From positions 62,001 through 126,000 of the forward strand of contig CP103038.1 of NCBI GenBank assembly GCA_024752435.1: a stretch of DNA of 64,000 bases, read 5' to 3'. This document shows positions 29,701-39,714 of the stretch, one piece after another; the stretch's first letter is position 1, and the number at the start of each line of letters is the position of its first letter. Made by a program: the position numbers and the translations under genes. The notes beneath the pieces were generated by a model. It saw nothing but the letters and a program-made list of their open reading frames with translations. It ran no database searches and was not told the origin of the DNA. Source of the DNA: Allantophomopsis cytisporea. Taxonomy: Eukaryota; Ascomycota; Leotiomycetes; Phacidiales; Phacidiaceae.

Positions 29701-32700
29701 TTTAAGATTAAGTAGACACCACTAAGATCTCTAGTCTCTTCTAATACTTTTTGTTTCGTATACTTTCCCCCTAGATTTTCATAGATAAAAACAGGGTTCA
29801 AATTTTTTTCCTTTAAAAATTCTTTTAACACTTCTGAATTTTCGGTTGCTAACCACCCCCTGCTTATGGCGGAGCCAGAGCTAAGCGAAGACAGAGTAAG
29901 AGGTAAAATTGCAGATGGTCCAGCTAGAGTAGAAGCATGTCTTATACCACTTCTAATACTAAGCTTGTCAAATCTATTAATGGGGAAAAATAAGCCATCG
30001 TTCGTTTTATGCTTAACTATAATATGGTTATTCTTGTTATTGTTATGGTTGTTGTTGTTATGGTTGAATTTAAATCATTTTGGGCTATGTAACAAACCCA
30101 GGAAAGCTGTAACGATCATTAATATGAATATAACTACACCTAAAGTTCAAACTAATGTTCTTGGAGCTCTGTATGATCCATAGTATAAACCTCTTCCTAT
30201 GTGTAAGTAAACTATAAAGAAGAAGGCTGAGGCTGTGTTACTGTGTAAGTAACGTATTAATCAACCATTGTTAACATCACGCATAATCAACGGGTCAAAA
30301 TTATCTACTACGGTCTAAACCTTAGACGTACTATCTATAGGTTTAGATGAAAAAATATATTTATTTTTATACAATCTATCTGTATCTATGTAACGATTAC
30401 ATGTATTACTACTAGGTTTAGAAGAGTACCGTATTTATTTTTATATTATCTATTTGTATCAGTGTAACGATTATATGTATTACTACTAGGCTTTAACCCT
30501 CATATGTATAAATGTAAGGATTTTAGGTAACTTTTAATGTAATTATATAACGACCTAGGTAAGGTTTTTTACTTTTAATATACCTTGCTATAGTTCTGTC
30601 GTTGGAATTAAGCTCTCTTGATGCTGATCTGATAGACACATACTCTACGCTTATACCCGTTTCTGTATCAAAAACTTCAACAGATAATGAACGTTTCTCA
30701 TTTATTTTTGAAATATGTTCTCTAATCTTAGTCAGATGTTCTAAACTTAAGTCTCTGGGTCCTCTCATTTTAGCTTTAATTTCATCACTGTGAGTATAAC
30801 CTAAAGGTGAACCGGCTACAGTTAAAATATTGTAATTTGGTTTTAATAGATCCATATAATATTGTTCTCTAGCCAAAACATCACTTTTAGCACAATACTC
30901 TAAAATCTCAAAACTAAAACTACCATAACCATATTTAACCAAAGCTTTACATATTAAACTATGTTTTGCTTGAACAGTTATGTGAGCTAAGCTATAGTAC
31001 CTGTATAGACGTTTAGTTAAATCAATGCTACTTCCAACATAGCTTTTACCTGATATATTGTTTATTCAACGATATACACCGGATTTACCTTTTATTTCTT
31101 TAACAATTTCTAGCTTTTGTAAGTCAGCATTAGAATAAGCTACGACAGGAACAATTAATAAGGTTTGATCTAAAGATAAAAACGAAGCCCGATAGGCTTC
31201 GAAGATATCTAAGTATCCATACATATTATCTCGCATGATCTATTTATATGTATGTTTGGTCGTTAACATTATCAGTTTATTATTGCTCCTATATGTGCCG
31301 CACTATAAGAAGCAAAAGGAGAACCTTTAACCATATTATTATTTTCATAAATATAAACAACAATCGGGTTTAAAGATCTATTAGCTATGCTTAATTTACG
31401 TACATTATCCATATGGGCTATATTAGCTTTAACATCAAATGGAGGATCTTTGGCTAATATTGCTTCAGATCTCTCAAATATCTCTTTAAGAATTTCATCT
31501 GTGTTTCTAGTAGATGTAGATGTACTGTATCTTTTATTAATAGTGTCTGAAATGTCCAAAAATAATTTTTTACCTTCGGGTAAAAAATAATAGCCATGTA
31601 TTCTTAATAACAAAGCTATTCTTCATAATTTAAAATCTATTGCTTTACGTGTATACATATTAGACGACTCTAAATATGGTAAAACATAGTAATATAGACT
31701 ATCTACACTATTAACTACTAAAGATACTACACCCGTTTTTACATTAACCGTACTTACTACATTCAAAGGTAGTATTTTACTATTAGGTAAAACACTAGGT
31801 AATTCTATTAATAAGGTTGTTATGGCATTTAAACTTTCTTGACTGGTATTTTTTTGAGCTACTTGAAAATACAAAGCAGATCCTGTTTTAATACCAAAAG
31901 TACCTTCACCTTCTAAAAATCCTATGAATCAGTTGGGGTTTATTATAATTTGAGATTTGCTAGTTTGATATGTAAATATTTCTCTATTAGAATTCATACC
32001 ATTTTTAAGTGATATAATTCTTTCCATTTCAGCGTCCGATAGATTTTTATTTATGTAATCTTTAATAAGGACAGCCTCATTAAAGTCTTCAAAATCTAAT
32101 CTTTTACTAGTATGTAAAGGATAACTTTTAAATAGAGGACATATTACATTTCTTATGTCATCATATTTTTCTACAATAAAAGAACAACGATCTCGATTAA
32201 TTTCTACTGTAACTCTACCTATATTTAACTTAGATTTGATAATATTAAGAGCCTCGATTGAGATGTTAGTAGTAGTAGTAGTTGTAGTAGTAGTACATGT
32301 AATCTTTAAAATGGGATTTTCTCTATCCTGCATTGTACTTATGCATTTATACCAATATTTCTTTACTTATCACTGATTAAGGTTAGATTTTAGACCCTTA
32401 ATCGTATTTAGCCCTTCACTTGTTAAATGAGCTTTGGAATTAACTAACATCAATATTTCCTTTCAAATTAAATAATTCGTATGTTTATTTCCACACAATA
32501 GGTATGTATCAAATTGAGGGTTAATTATTTCATTAAGACTTTTAATATCAGCAACAATAAACTGTACTGCATTATTTTTAGCATAGTGTGAAATTTTACC
32601 TATACCACCAAAGTACTCTTGTATTTTTACAATTAAAGGTAAATCACGCTTATTTAAACCAATGCTGTATAATATTCTTACCTGACCGGTCTTAGATGAA

Positions 32701-34035
32701 ATAGAAACATGAAAAGAACCATCTCCTTCCGTAAACCCACTAATTCAATTAGCATTAAGTGGATTCGAATCCACCATAAATGCAGGTCTTTCCATAGGAA
32801 TAACATCCTTAAATTCTAATTTTAGATCTTCAGAAAGACCCAAATTAAGGGCAGATTTAAGGCCAACTATTTTATTTAATCCTAATATATTTAAGTGTTC
32901 TTTGTTAGCCAACATCTCTGCACACTGATTTCACAATTGAAAATCAATACTTTTACCACTTTGTAAAGGGTATTGCTTAAAGTGCGGGATGATTACATTT
33001 ATTATATCATCAATTCTTGATACAGTAAAACTAGCAGTTTTTCCTCCACTACTTACATGTATTCTACCTACACCTAAAAAGTTTTTAATTTTGTATAATA
33101 AAGGTAAATCCTTAGCGTGTAAATTTAAACTAAAGTCTGCAGACACTCCTCAGCCGGTAGACCCACTTTGTTTTCTAACTGTGATCTTAAAACACCCTTC
33201 GGCATCGGCAAATCCTGTAAACCAATGTGGATCTAAACCCGTGTTTAGTGTTGAATATTGACGGTTAGTACTTACTAAGTCTGGGTGTAATTTGGATCTA
33301 AATTTTAGGGGCTGCGCCGCAGCCACAAAACTACGATCTATAGTAATAAGAAAATTACCTTCTGCATCAGTAAACCCTGAAAATCAAAATAAGAAATCAT
33401 CTTTTTCCCCTGTGAACTTGGGGTATGAGACATTTGCTGATCTGAAGCCATCTATATTGGATAGTTCAGGCTTTTTATTGGAAATAGAGAAGTTTCTGCA
33501 AAGCGATCCCATTTTATTTTTACTACCTGATACGCAAATAGATAATAATAAACTTATACCTATTAATAGGTATAGATAATTGACCATTTATCCATGATTT
33601 TTCAATCACAGTTGGACTATATCATCATACCTAGTTTATATCTAGAATGCCAAGCGTGTAGTCTCTGAGGATCCTGTTAAGGCATAGGCAAAGACTGAGC
33701 TAAAACCTTATGCCTGCTGGTTTCCTGCTGATTGTCCGATATATTATCCAAGGTACTGCCGTACATTGATATTTCTCGGGTTTTCCAGCATATAGCTCGG
33801 TTTAAAGAACACATCATGCGGATTTTTTTTAAATATGCTCTACAGAGTTAAAGGCTTCTGCTACACTAGGATTATAATGCATTGCCAATGTTACACCAGT
33901 AACAATTTGTATTATTAGACAAACAGCTAATAAAGATCCAAAATTTCATAAATAACTTATGTTACTTGGTTGTGGAGAATCGATTACATAGGAATTAACC
34001 AATTTTAATAAAGGATGACTTTTAAAAATACGCAT
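26795..34035 (-). CDS. cob: Cytochrome b (4 exons)
   Basis: Haem-binding core subunit of complex III. Exons 34035-33835, 30287-30096, 28648-28536, 27473-26795. Exon 1 MRIFKSHPLLKLVNSYVID and NPSVAEAFNSVEH; exon 2 IMRDVNNGWLIRYLHSNTAS; exon 3 YVLPYGQMSLWGATVITN and WGG; exon 4 from SVNNATLNRFFALHF through PAIVPEWYLLPFYAIL. The exon 3/4 junction rebuilds the Phe of WGGFSVNN. All junctions keep the frame and follow the group I boundary rule. The C-terminus (SHNSDIVRGRRV) is longer and less typical than usual and overlaps the open frame of orf113. Confidence 0.95.
27474..28535 (-). other. cob intron 3, group I
   Basis: Splits the Phe codon of WGGFSVNN. Core elements near 28345-28395 and 27546-27560. 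Contains an exon-fused LAGLIDADG ORF. Confidence 0.85.
27575..28535 (-). CDS. LAGLIDADG endonuclease/maturase fused to cob exon 3
   Basis: Continues from exon 3 as LYTDEPHCGDVVLKILLNAG, a sequence well known in fungal cob introns, then a hydrophobic segment (AYDLFLISISIIYVKIAM), the presequence-like GVRSIHTSEASQRLH, motif 1 YLVGLYEGDGYF at about 28320 and motif 2 [13 protein letters not shown] at about 27920. Ends KIKIPSIY at 27575. Both motifs are intact. Relatives at this site act in homing and in some cases in splicing. Confidence 0.88.
28649..30095 (-). other. cob intron 2, group I (second core type)
   Basis: Between FLG and YVLPYGQ. Core at about 28740-28930 (ACAGACTGGGTCACT, GGTGTCTGAAATGATGC, TGCACAGTCGG), like cox1 intron 4. 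Carries an exon-fused GIY-YIG ORF. Confidence 0.85.
29091..30095 (-). CDS. GIY-YIG endonuclease fused to cob exon 2
   Basis: In frame with exon 2: LLHSPKWFKF, an Asn-rich run (NHNNNNHNNNKNN), a stretch IRSGIRHASTLAG that resembles a presequence site, then the nuclease domain LSGVYLILNK...YYVGSASTNKF at about 29720-29640. The Glu-containing segment is ENNKRLLDLEDFYLKSLLPNYN. NUMOD3-type repeats (GYKHTEMTRINMK, GKKLSEETLTRMREKA) and a NUMOD1-like tail (AIIVYNLDDTVYGEFPS, GAKSLNCDEKTIRRALK) complete it. Stop at 29091. Intact. Confidence 0.87.
30523..31236 (-). CDS. GIY-YIG endonuclease in cob intron 1
   Basis: About 237 residues from ATG 31236. Nuclease domain: KSGVYRWINN...SYVGSSIDLTKRLYRY at about 31090-31020. 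Then KYGYGSFSFEILEYC, AREQYYMDLLKPNYNILTVAG, a NUMOD3 repeat (GYTHSDEIKAKMRG) and a NUMOD1-like end (VEVFDTETGISVEYVS, SRELNSNDRTIARYI). Intact. Its first residues mimic cob exon 2, so it may once have been fused to that exon. Confidence 0.83.
31272..32333 (-). CDS. LAGLIDADG ORF, N-terminally shortened, in cob intron 1
   Basis: About 353 codons with TGA as Trp. Begins MQDRENPILKITC followed by a run of nine Thr codons (a trinucleotide repeat near 32270-32295), then the end of a first half-domain (KLNIGRVTVE, LFKSYPLHTSKRLDF) without its LAGLIDADG motif. Motif 2 WFIGFLEGEGTFG at about 31930 is intact. The tail includes INKRYSTSTSTRNTDE and a NUMOD1-like PIVVYIYENNNM. The first catalytic helix is missing, so it is unlikely to cut as a monomer; perhaps a maturase or a decaying ORF. 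It starts 33 nt after the stop of the ORF before it. Confidence 0.72.
32367..33587 (-). CDS. LAGLIDADG endonuclease in cob intron 1
   Basis: About 406 codons from ATG 33587. N-terminal signal-like hydrophobic stretch (YLYLLIGISLLLSICVSG), presequence-like SLCRNFSISNKK, then three copies of the LAGLIDADG helix: [12 protein letters not shown] at about 33380, WFTGFADAEGCF at about 33225 and WISGFTEGDGSF at about 32745. The first is short and seems to be a partial duplicate; the second and third form a normal pair with the usual spacing. Landmarks: LPLLYKIKNFLGVGRI, QYPLQSGKSIDF, LVNSKAHLTSEGLNTI. Stop at 32367. Confidence 0.84.
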
Positions 34036-34519
34036 TTTTTTTATTTAAATATTGTTTTATTTTTTTTTTCTAGAAGTTTAAGGTATAGTGATAAGTTGTA
34101 AAACATTTTAATTTATACGATTACTTAATAGTTTTATTGAAGATATGCTTTTATAAAATATCGCTTTGGTCTTACTATTTTTTTTTTACCTTAGTAAAAA
34201 TAAAAAAAGGCTTGATAAAAACCAAATAAAAAAAAATAATTAATACTCTAGTAGTTTATGTAAAACTGTTTATTTTTTTCCAACAAAGAACTATAATTCT
34301 TTGTATTGGCTATAAATTATATTGCCATTACTAATAAGTATTTACAGGTAGTTTTTAAAACAGTTTATAGTAATAATAAATAAATACAAGTAAGCGTATT
34401 ACAAAGAAATACTGGTAACTGCAATTAATTGCATTTAATAAAAAAAAAGTTCCATATGCATAAAAAGATGTAGTTGTGGAAAAACATCTGAGTGGTTTAT
34501 TAAACACATTATATTTTTC
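34036..34519. other. Spacer upstream of cob
   Basis: Very AT-rich with long T and A runs; no gene. Presumably includes the cob 5' leader. Confidence 0.6.
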
Positions 34520-34939
34520 TTACGAACCATTTACTAGTATACTACTAGTAGTATAAACATTATTAAAGATTATTTTTACTATCCTTTTATTCAGTACATT
34601 ACGACTAGAGTAGTCGGTTCTATTATATCCAAGATTATCTTTATGATATTTAACAATACCCTTATTACTTCTATCCTCAATTATATTATTTAACTTGCTT
34701 TTTACCGTATTGTATAAATATAGATTAAAGATAGTAAATCTATACATATCTCGTCCATATTCTATAATATCATCAGTATCTAAATCAAAAAATTCTTTTA
34801 TTATTATATTTTTAAATACTATAAAACTTAAAGGGAAATCTAGATCTAAATTTCTATCTAATGTACTAATAGGATATTTTTTATAAACTTCACCTCTAAC
34901 AGCTAAATCTTTATAATATGATGTATATAATGTATACAT
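34520..34939 (-). CDS. Unknown ORF (139 aa) upstream of cob
   Basis: No family recognised. Basic, Tyr/Asn/Ile-rich (KYPISTLDRNLDLDFPLSF, DTDDIIEYGRDMYRF). It starts 28 nt after the end of the ORF at 34968-35354 in a different frame, so the two may be halves of one decayed gene. Base use is as AT-rich as the surroundings, with no sign of recent transfer. No homing endonuclease motif. Confidence 0.4.
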   Translation of the reverse strand: MYTLYTSYYKDLAVRGEVYKKYPISTLDRNLDLDFPLSFIVFKNIIIKEFFDLDTDDIIEYGRDMYRFTIFNLYLYNTVKSKLNNIIEDRSNKGIVKYHKDNLGYNRTDYSSRNVLNKRIVKIIFNNVYTTSSILVNGS

Positions 34940-34967
34940 ATATTTTAAACAATATAAGATTAGTCTA

Positions 34968-35354
34968 TTACCTAGAGCATGATAAAGACACTAAACCATA
35001 CTTAGACCTATCTTTAAGATAGAAGATATTTACACCTTCTATTCCTTTCTTTAAAATATCGTCATAATGATATCCAATTTGTTGAAGACAGAAAGAAGTT
35101 AATAAGTTATCAGGTGTGTTTAATAAATATAATATATAGTTTTTATTTAAAGTTAAGGTATTAAGTTTAAATTCATATGATTTAATACTACTAAAATGAA
35201 AATATTGTTTATAATCACCTCTTTTCACTAAGGGTACTAATGAAGATCTTTTACAGAATGCTTTACCTATTAGATACTTTTCAACAAAATTTAAATTAGG
35301 TCTAGGCAATTCTTTGTATTTATAATTTAAATTAACTCATTTTGTAATAACCAT
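34968..35354 (-). CDS. Unknown ORF (128 aa)
   Basis: From ATG 35354 (MVITKWVNLNYKYKEL, with a TGA Trp) to TAG 34968. No recognised domain; basic N-terminal half (YLIGKAFCKRSSLVPLVKRG), then LNTPDNLLTSFCLQQIGYHYDDILKKGIEG. Possibly the 5' half of a gene whose 3' half is the next ORF. Confidence 0.4.
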
Positions 35355-35537
35355 CTTACTATTAAGCTCAGACTTAGAGTTAATACTAGTAGGTTCAACC
35401 GAAGAATACTATCTTAAAATTATTTCTCTTTCTTTTTCACATTCAACTAATTCTTCCCTTGTATCTTCACTTCTAAAAGATACATACTCATCATTTTTCC
35501 AAGCACCCATAGAACGAGAAGAGAAAGAAAAAGATCT

Positions 35538-36359
35538 CTACGGTTTACTAAATCCTTTAGATTTTCCACTTACTTTATTTAGTGAAAGGTTTTGTCTTTC
35601 TCTACTTACACCCTTTAGATCTCACCCTTCTCCTCCAAAATCGTTCACTCAGTCACTTAATTTTTCAGACTCGTTATCTGTATTATCTTCTAATTTAAAA
35701 AAAAGAAGACGTATAAAATCCACGTCATAGTATTCATATTCATCGAATAGTCAAAGAAATTGTTGGATATTGTAGGATAGTTTACGATATAACTCTATAC
35801 ATCCTCTATTATCTTCAGATGTTAAATGGAAATGGTCAACAGTATTATAAATATTGTGATGTCACACGGTTCCATTCTCAAAAGATAGACTAACCATAAT
35901 AATATACTGGGTTTCAGATATCAACCTTGAATAAACACGGGTATCCAAAGTAGAAACAGTAAAAATAGTCCCAGGTATGAAAAAACTCGTCTTCTCATAA
36001 GGATAAGTTAACTCTAGTCAAACACCATCTTTTCTTGTAAGTATCTCTTTATGCACATTATTTTCAAGTACTATATTAGTACACACAGCTTTATAAAAAG
36101 ATGAGGTAGAAAAGAATCTTGTATGACTCGAACTATTACTAAGACTTAATAAAGTTCTAGTTCCCCGTGGGTTTATTTGTATTCCTCCCTTCATTTCCCC
36201 ATTTTTCACAAGGTTGTGAAAAAAAGCAGGGGGAAAAGTTGGGAGAGAAGAGGAAGAAAAAGATCTGCTTACCACCAAATTATTACCATTATAACTACTA
36301 TATCCATTACTGGTGTATAGATAATTATTTGTACGCATTATTGTAATCCTTTTTAACAT
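35538..36359 (-). CDS. orf273, accessory ORF with presequence-like N-terminus
   Basis: 273 residues from ATG 36359, with four TGA Trp codons. The N-terminus (MLKRITIMRTNNYLYTSN, then NNLVVSRSFSSSSLP) belongs to a module shared with the ORFs at 37147, 38407 and 39715; RSFSSSS resembles a matrix-protease cleavage site. A GC hairpin (CCCCATTTTTCACAAGG region, 36185-36240) is read in frame. A second such motif (TRFFSTSSFYKA) follows. The body (TIFTVSTLDTRVYSRLISETQ, DNRGCIELYRKLSYNI, EYEYYDVDFIRLLFFKLED) matches no family I know. Beyond the stop the frame continues with another RSFSFSSRS motif and 33 more codons. Confidence 0.6.
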
Positions 36360-37146
36360 TAGTTTTTAATTTAATTTTTACCCCATACATCGCAAGACAC
36401 CTTTAATTTATGTGATACATTAAAAGCTTGATGTATATCTTTAACTAAATCGAGTTAGAACTAAAAAGCAATAAAGTCTTACTTTATATATTGCAAGCAA
36501 TAACTCGAAGGGAATACTAGTAGTTAAAGATTAGTATACATCATATTACCTAGTAATAGCTGTATGCTAATTTATTTGCATATCATATAACTTAGTTAAA
36601 GATATGACTTATCACCAGCTGTGAGAACCAAGAAAAACAACCTGAATAATCGTTAATAGAACGTTTAAGAGGTTTTCGATGACTAAGTCCGAGAAAACCC
36701 GAGTAACCATCTACTTTACCTTAATAACTTACAGCTTTTATTTTCGACACAGGAATATAGAAGTAAACTTCCTTTAAAACAAAAAGGTTATTAAATACTG
36801 TTTTTACGGGCTATTACGGATTAAACGGTATAACTAAACCTAATAAGTAACGACTTTTTATTAGTCTCATACGGCTTTATTTCCCAGCAGGAATATTGAA
36901 GTAAACTTCAAATTCCTGCTGTGAACCCCTGCAATATTTTCTTTATGAAAATCAAGAAAATAAAGCAGGGGAAACCCAGCGTAGCTGGGTTTTTCTTTTC
37001 TTTTCCGGCTCTTTTGGGTTTTTCCGGCATTAGAGCTTACTTTTTTTTCGGGTCTTGGGTATATCCACCCAAGACCTTGAATCAGATCTTCGAGAGAGAG
37101 TCCTCTCTCTCTACTAAGGTAGCCGGATAGGAAAGCAAAATATCTG
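36360..37146. other. Spacer with GC-rich 5' leader of orf273
   Basis: No gene seen. Contains short inverted elements around GAAGTAAACTTC (near 36765 and 36898) and a GC-rich stretch with a CCCAGCGTAGCTGGG hairpin near 36975. Confidence 0.5.
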
Positions 37147-37536
37147 CTACCCCCCAGAACAAATTTTATCTTTTAATTCGTCTAAATATACATCTCCAAC
37201 GTTTGTAGCCTCCAAATCAGAACAATTCTCTTTTTTAATTTTATTTAAATCCATTGAGGCACCATCTTTATATATACGTTCTCCTAATTTTACTAATTTA
37301 TTTGGTGGTATGTATTCATCACCATATTCTAGTAAGTCTATGGCATAATCTTCTCAATCTTTTGGTATTCCTCCGGAAGGAAGAAAAGAGGAAGTATAAA
37401 ATCTGCTTTGCACCAAATTATTCGCTTGAACGTAGCAGGAACTCATAGAACTATTAACACCAACACCAACTATGCAGGGACAATTATAACTATTACCATT
37501 AGATAGGTAATTTATTAATTTAGTTTGATTTAACAT
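37147..37536 (-). CDS. orf129, accessory ORF with presequence-like N-terminus
   Basis: 129 residues from ATG 37536. N-terminus MLNQTKLINYLSNGNSYN..., then NNLVQSRFYTSSFLPSGG: the same module as orf273, orf350 and the 38.4 kb ORF. A TGA Trp joins it to a short acidic body (DYAIDLLEYGDEYIPPNKL, VKLGERIYKDGASMDLNKIK, DVYLDELKDKICSGG). No family recognised. Preceded by a GC-rich leader (37560-37800). Confidence 0.55.
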
Positions 37537-37832
37537 ATTTTTTGATTTATTTAAGACCGGAACTTACGGCGTCCTTTTGCACGGCTCATATTTATATAAC
37601 ACCCCTCAGCTTTGAAGCTTACTTTAGCACCTACTTCTACCTTGGCCTGGATGACTTCAGCCTAGATAGCGGTATTTTTGGATTATAATTTCACACTCCT
37701 TTGGGTTGTCGGCTCGCCATGGTGTTCGATCTACTAAAAGATCTAGACGCTTTTTCGTTTAATCCATTCACTAGGTCTGTTTTCCCGGGTGCCTGCCTAC
37801 CGACCCCTTTTACTTTTTTAACAAATTATTCA

Positions 37833-38604
37833 TTAATCTAGCTCTAACTTTGGTCTATCCTTCGATATCTCATTAGCACATCTTATAGTCACTAAAACTA
37901 TCTTATCTTTTAGTATATCAATAGGTATATGAGGATTATTATCAATTCTATAAATAATTCTATGTATATCTTCTAGAATATAGGTAACATTATCGTGTTT
38001 GTAAGGTTTAGTATGATCATCTTCACTAGGTTTCATATGATAAACGATATGATTAGCAAGATACCCCTCACGATTAAAAAGACTGTGGTCCTTACTTACC
38101 TCAAATACATGTGCTGAATTCGGAATCGCTCAATCAAAAGATTCTTTAGTTTTATCCTTATCTAATAACTCTAATTCATCATTACCTGTCCTTACCGGTA
38201 AATGCACAAATACATCGTATGATGAGCTGTTAGGTATAATTTTTAACAAATAAAATAAGCTACTATATAAATCAGATTTCCATTCAAAACTATCATTAAC
38301 AGGAGTCATAGTACCTATACCAGGTAAAGCAACTATTAAAGTACCATTATTAAATTGATCATTGATATTTTTAACTGGAAAACCCCCCAGAAAGAATAAT
38401 GGCACCTTATGGTTCTTTATTTCCTATCAGCTTACAAGGATTTTCTAAACTATTAGGAATATTATGTAAAGAAGAAGAGGAAGTAAAAGATCTGCTTTTA
38501 ACCAAATTATTGGTGATAACACCCACGTACCCGGGACTATTAAAACTAATACCTAAAAGAGAATCACCCAGTTTGAAACGAATTTGTAATTTTGTGTTTT
38601 TCAT
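37833..38604 (-). pseudogene. Frameshifted accessory ORF with presequence-like N-terminus
   Basis: First frame, ATG 38604 to 38407: MKNTKLQIRFKLGDSL..., then NNLVKSRSFTSSSSL, the shared N-terminal module. Where it stops (GNKEP) a second frame is already open (from 38405) and runs to 37833 with one TGA Trp: LIVALPGIGTMTPVND, SSSYDVFVHLPVRTGNDELEL, SAHVFEVSKDHSLFNREGYL, KIVLVTIRCANEISKD. The close join suggests one gene of about 256 codons with a frameshift near 38406. The body is not recognised. Confidence 0.5.
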
Positions 38605-38621
38605 ATTTTTAATTTATAAAA

Positions 38622-38730
38622 GCCTGCGTTTCGTGCTCGCTACGCCCTTATTATTTTTACATTACAGGGAACCGGGGAGTTGATGGAGCCCGTTACAACC
38701 TATATAGGTCATGGGGGGGGGGGGAACTAG
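38622..38730 (-). repeat. Accessory-ORF leader repeat, copy 1
   Basis: GC-rich block directly upstream of the ORF starting at 38604, with CGTGCTCGCTACGCCCTTAT and a later GGGAACC block and TATAGGT-ATGGGG. Related blocks lie at 39181-39260 and 45737-45840. Confidence 0.65.
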
Positions 38731-38734
38731 TTTA

Positions 38735-39010
38735 TAATAGAGGTTTTATAAACATAGAAAATCAAGGTATCAAACCTTGTTACAATTGTCCATAGCTATA
38801 AATAGTAATAGTTAAAGAACTAGATAATACTATATTGTTAACTTTTAAAGTTAATAATTATAAATAGCTATCAATTGTAAATAGAATCTTTCTATAAATT
38901 TCCTTAGTTTATATTATATCTTTACATAGTAAGTAAAAAAAATAATATAAACATAATATATTATATCTTTACATAATAAGTAAAGATATAATATAAACAT
39001 AACATATATA
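38735..39010. repeat. Dispersed spacer repeat, copy 2
   Basis: Diverged match to 8283-8470, longer because of internal AT-rich duplications around TATATTATATCTTTACATA. Confidence 0.5.
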
Positions 39011-39714
39011 ATGTTAACCTATATTAACTTTAGATGCGCCAAAGCGAGTACTAGTAGAAAGAAGAAAAGATAGGGGGGAAACAATAACCTTAGCGATAAA
39101 CTATTGATCCCTAGTCACCGGAGAAGGTAGAATTGTATAGGCTAAATAAATCTATTATTTGAGTACAAAGATTAAAATATTCCGCTCGTGCTTGCCACGC
39201 CCTTATTATTTATACATCCCAGGGAACACAGGGAGTGAATGAAGGCTGAACCTATGTCGGCCTTCATAAAAGAATATCGCTCACCGGGTTCGGAGGAAAT
39301 ATAACACCCTCTACAAGTAGGCCGGATAAGTAAAGAACATACCCAACACCAATACCTTAGAAGGATATAATCTCCTCTATAGGTGGGTCGGATAAAGATA
39401 TAGACGTGTTTTGCCTATACCCCCGGGAACCGGGAAGTCGGTAAATACAAAACAAGGTATAAATAAAAAATATTTATCCTCTATAGATGGGTGTGATAAT
39501 CGAATCAACTAATATGTGTACTACATTTATTTTCTTCGATAAAACAGTAATCCCACAAAAAATATAGACGTCTTAGCACCTCCAGAAGGTAGACACCAAA
39601 GTTACATCAAAGGGACCTACCTCCATTAGGGCAAAGTTTTCCGGAGTGAATTACATCGACACCTCTCTACTTTTACGAAGGATAAATATGTAACATCCAA
39701 CACTAAAACCAAAA

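Larger units (their letters stand above)
30288..33834 (-). other. cob intron 1, composite, three endonuclease ORFs
   Basis: 3.5 kb between VEH and IMRDVNNG, with no complete cob exon in between. A group I core lies at 33600-33810 and three endonuclease ORFs follow. Near 31213-31240 the start of the GIY-YIG ORF (MRDNMYGYL) imitates the start of cob exon 2 (MRDVNNGWL), as if two introns at the same site were joined around an exon remnant. Confidence 0.8.
38605..39714. other. Spacer with leader repeats
   Basis: No gene found. Contains two copies of a leader-type repeat (38622-38730 and about 39181-39260) and the second copy of the 8.3-kb spacer repeat (38735-39010). Several CCGGGAACCGGG-like GC patches. 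Confidence 0.55.

Noticed and set aside
34520..35354. rps3
   Set aside because: Size and basic composition fit loosely, but no rps3 motif was recognised and the frame is split in two.
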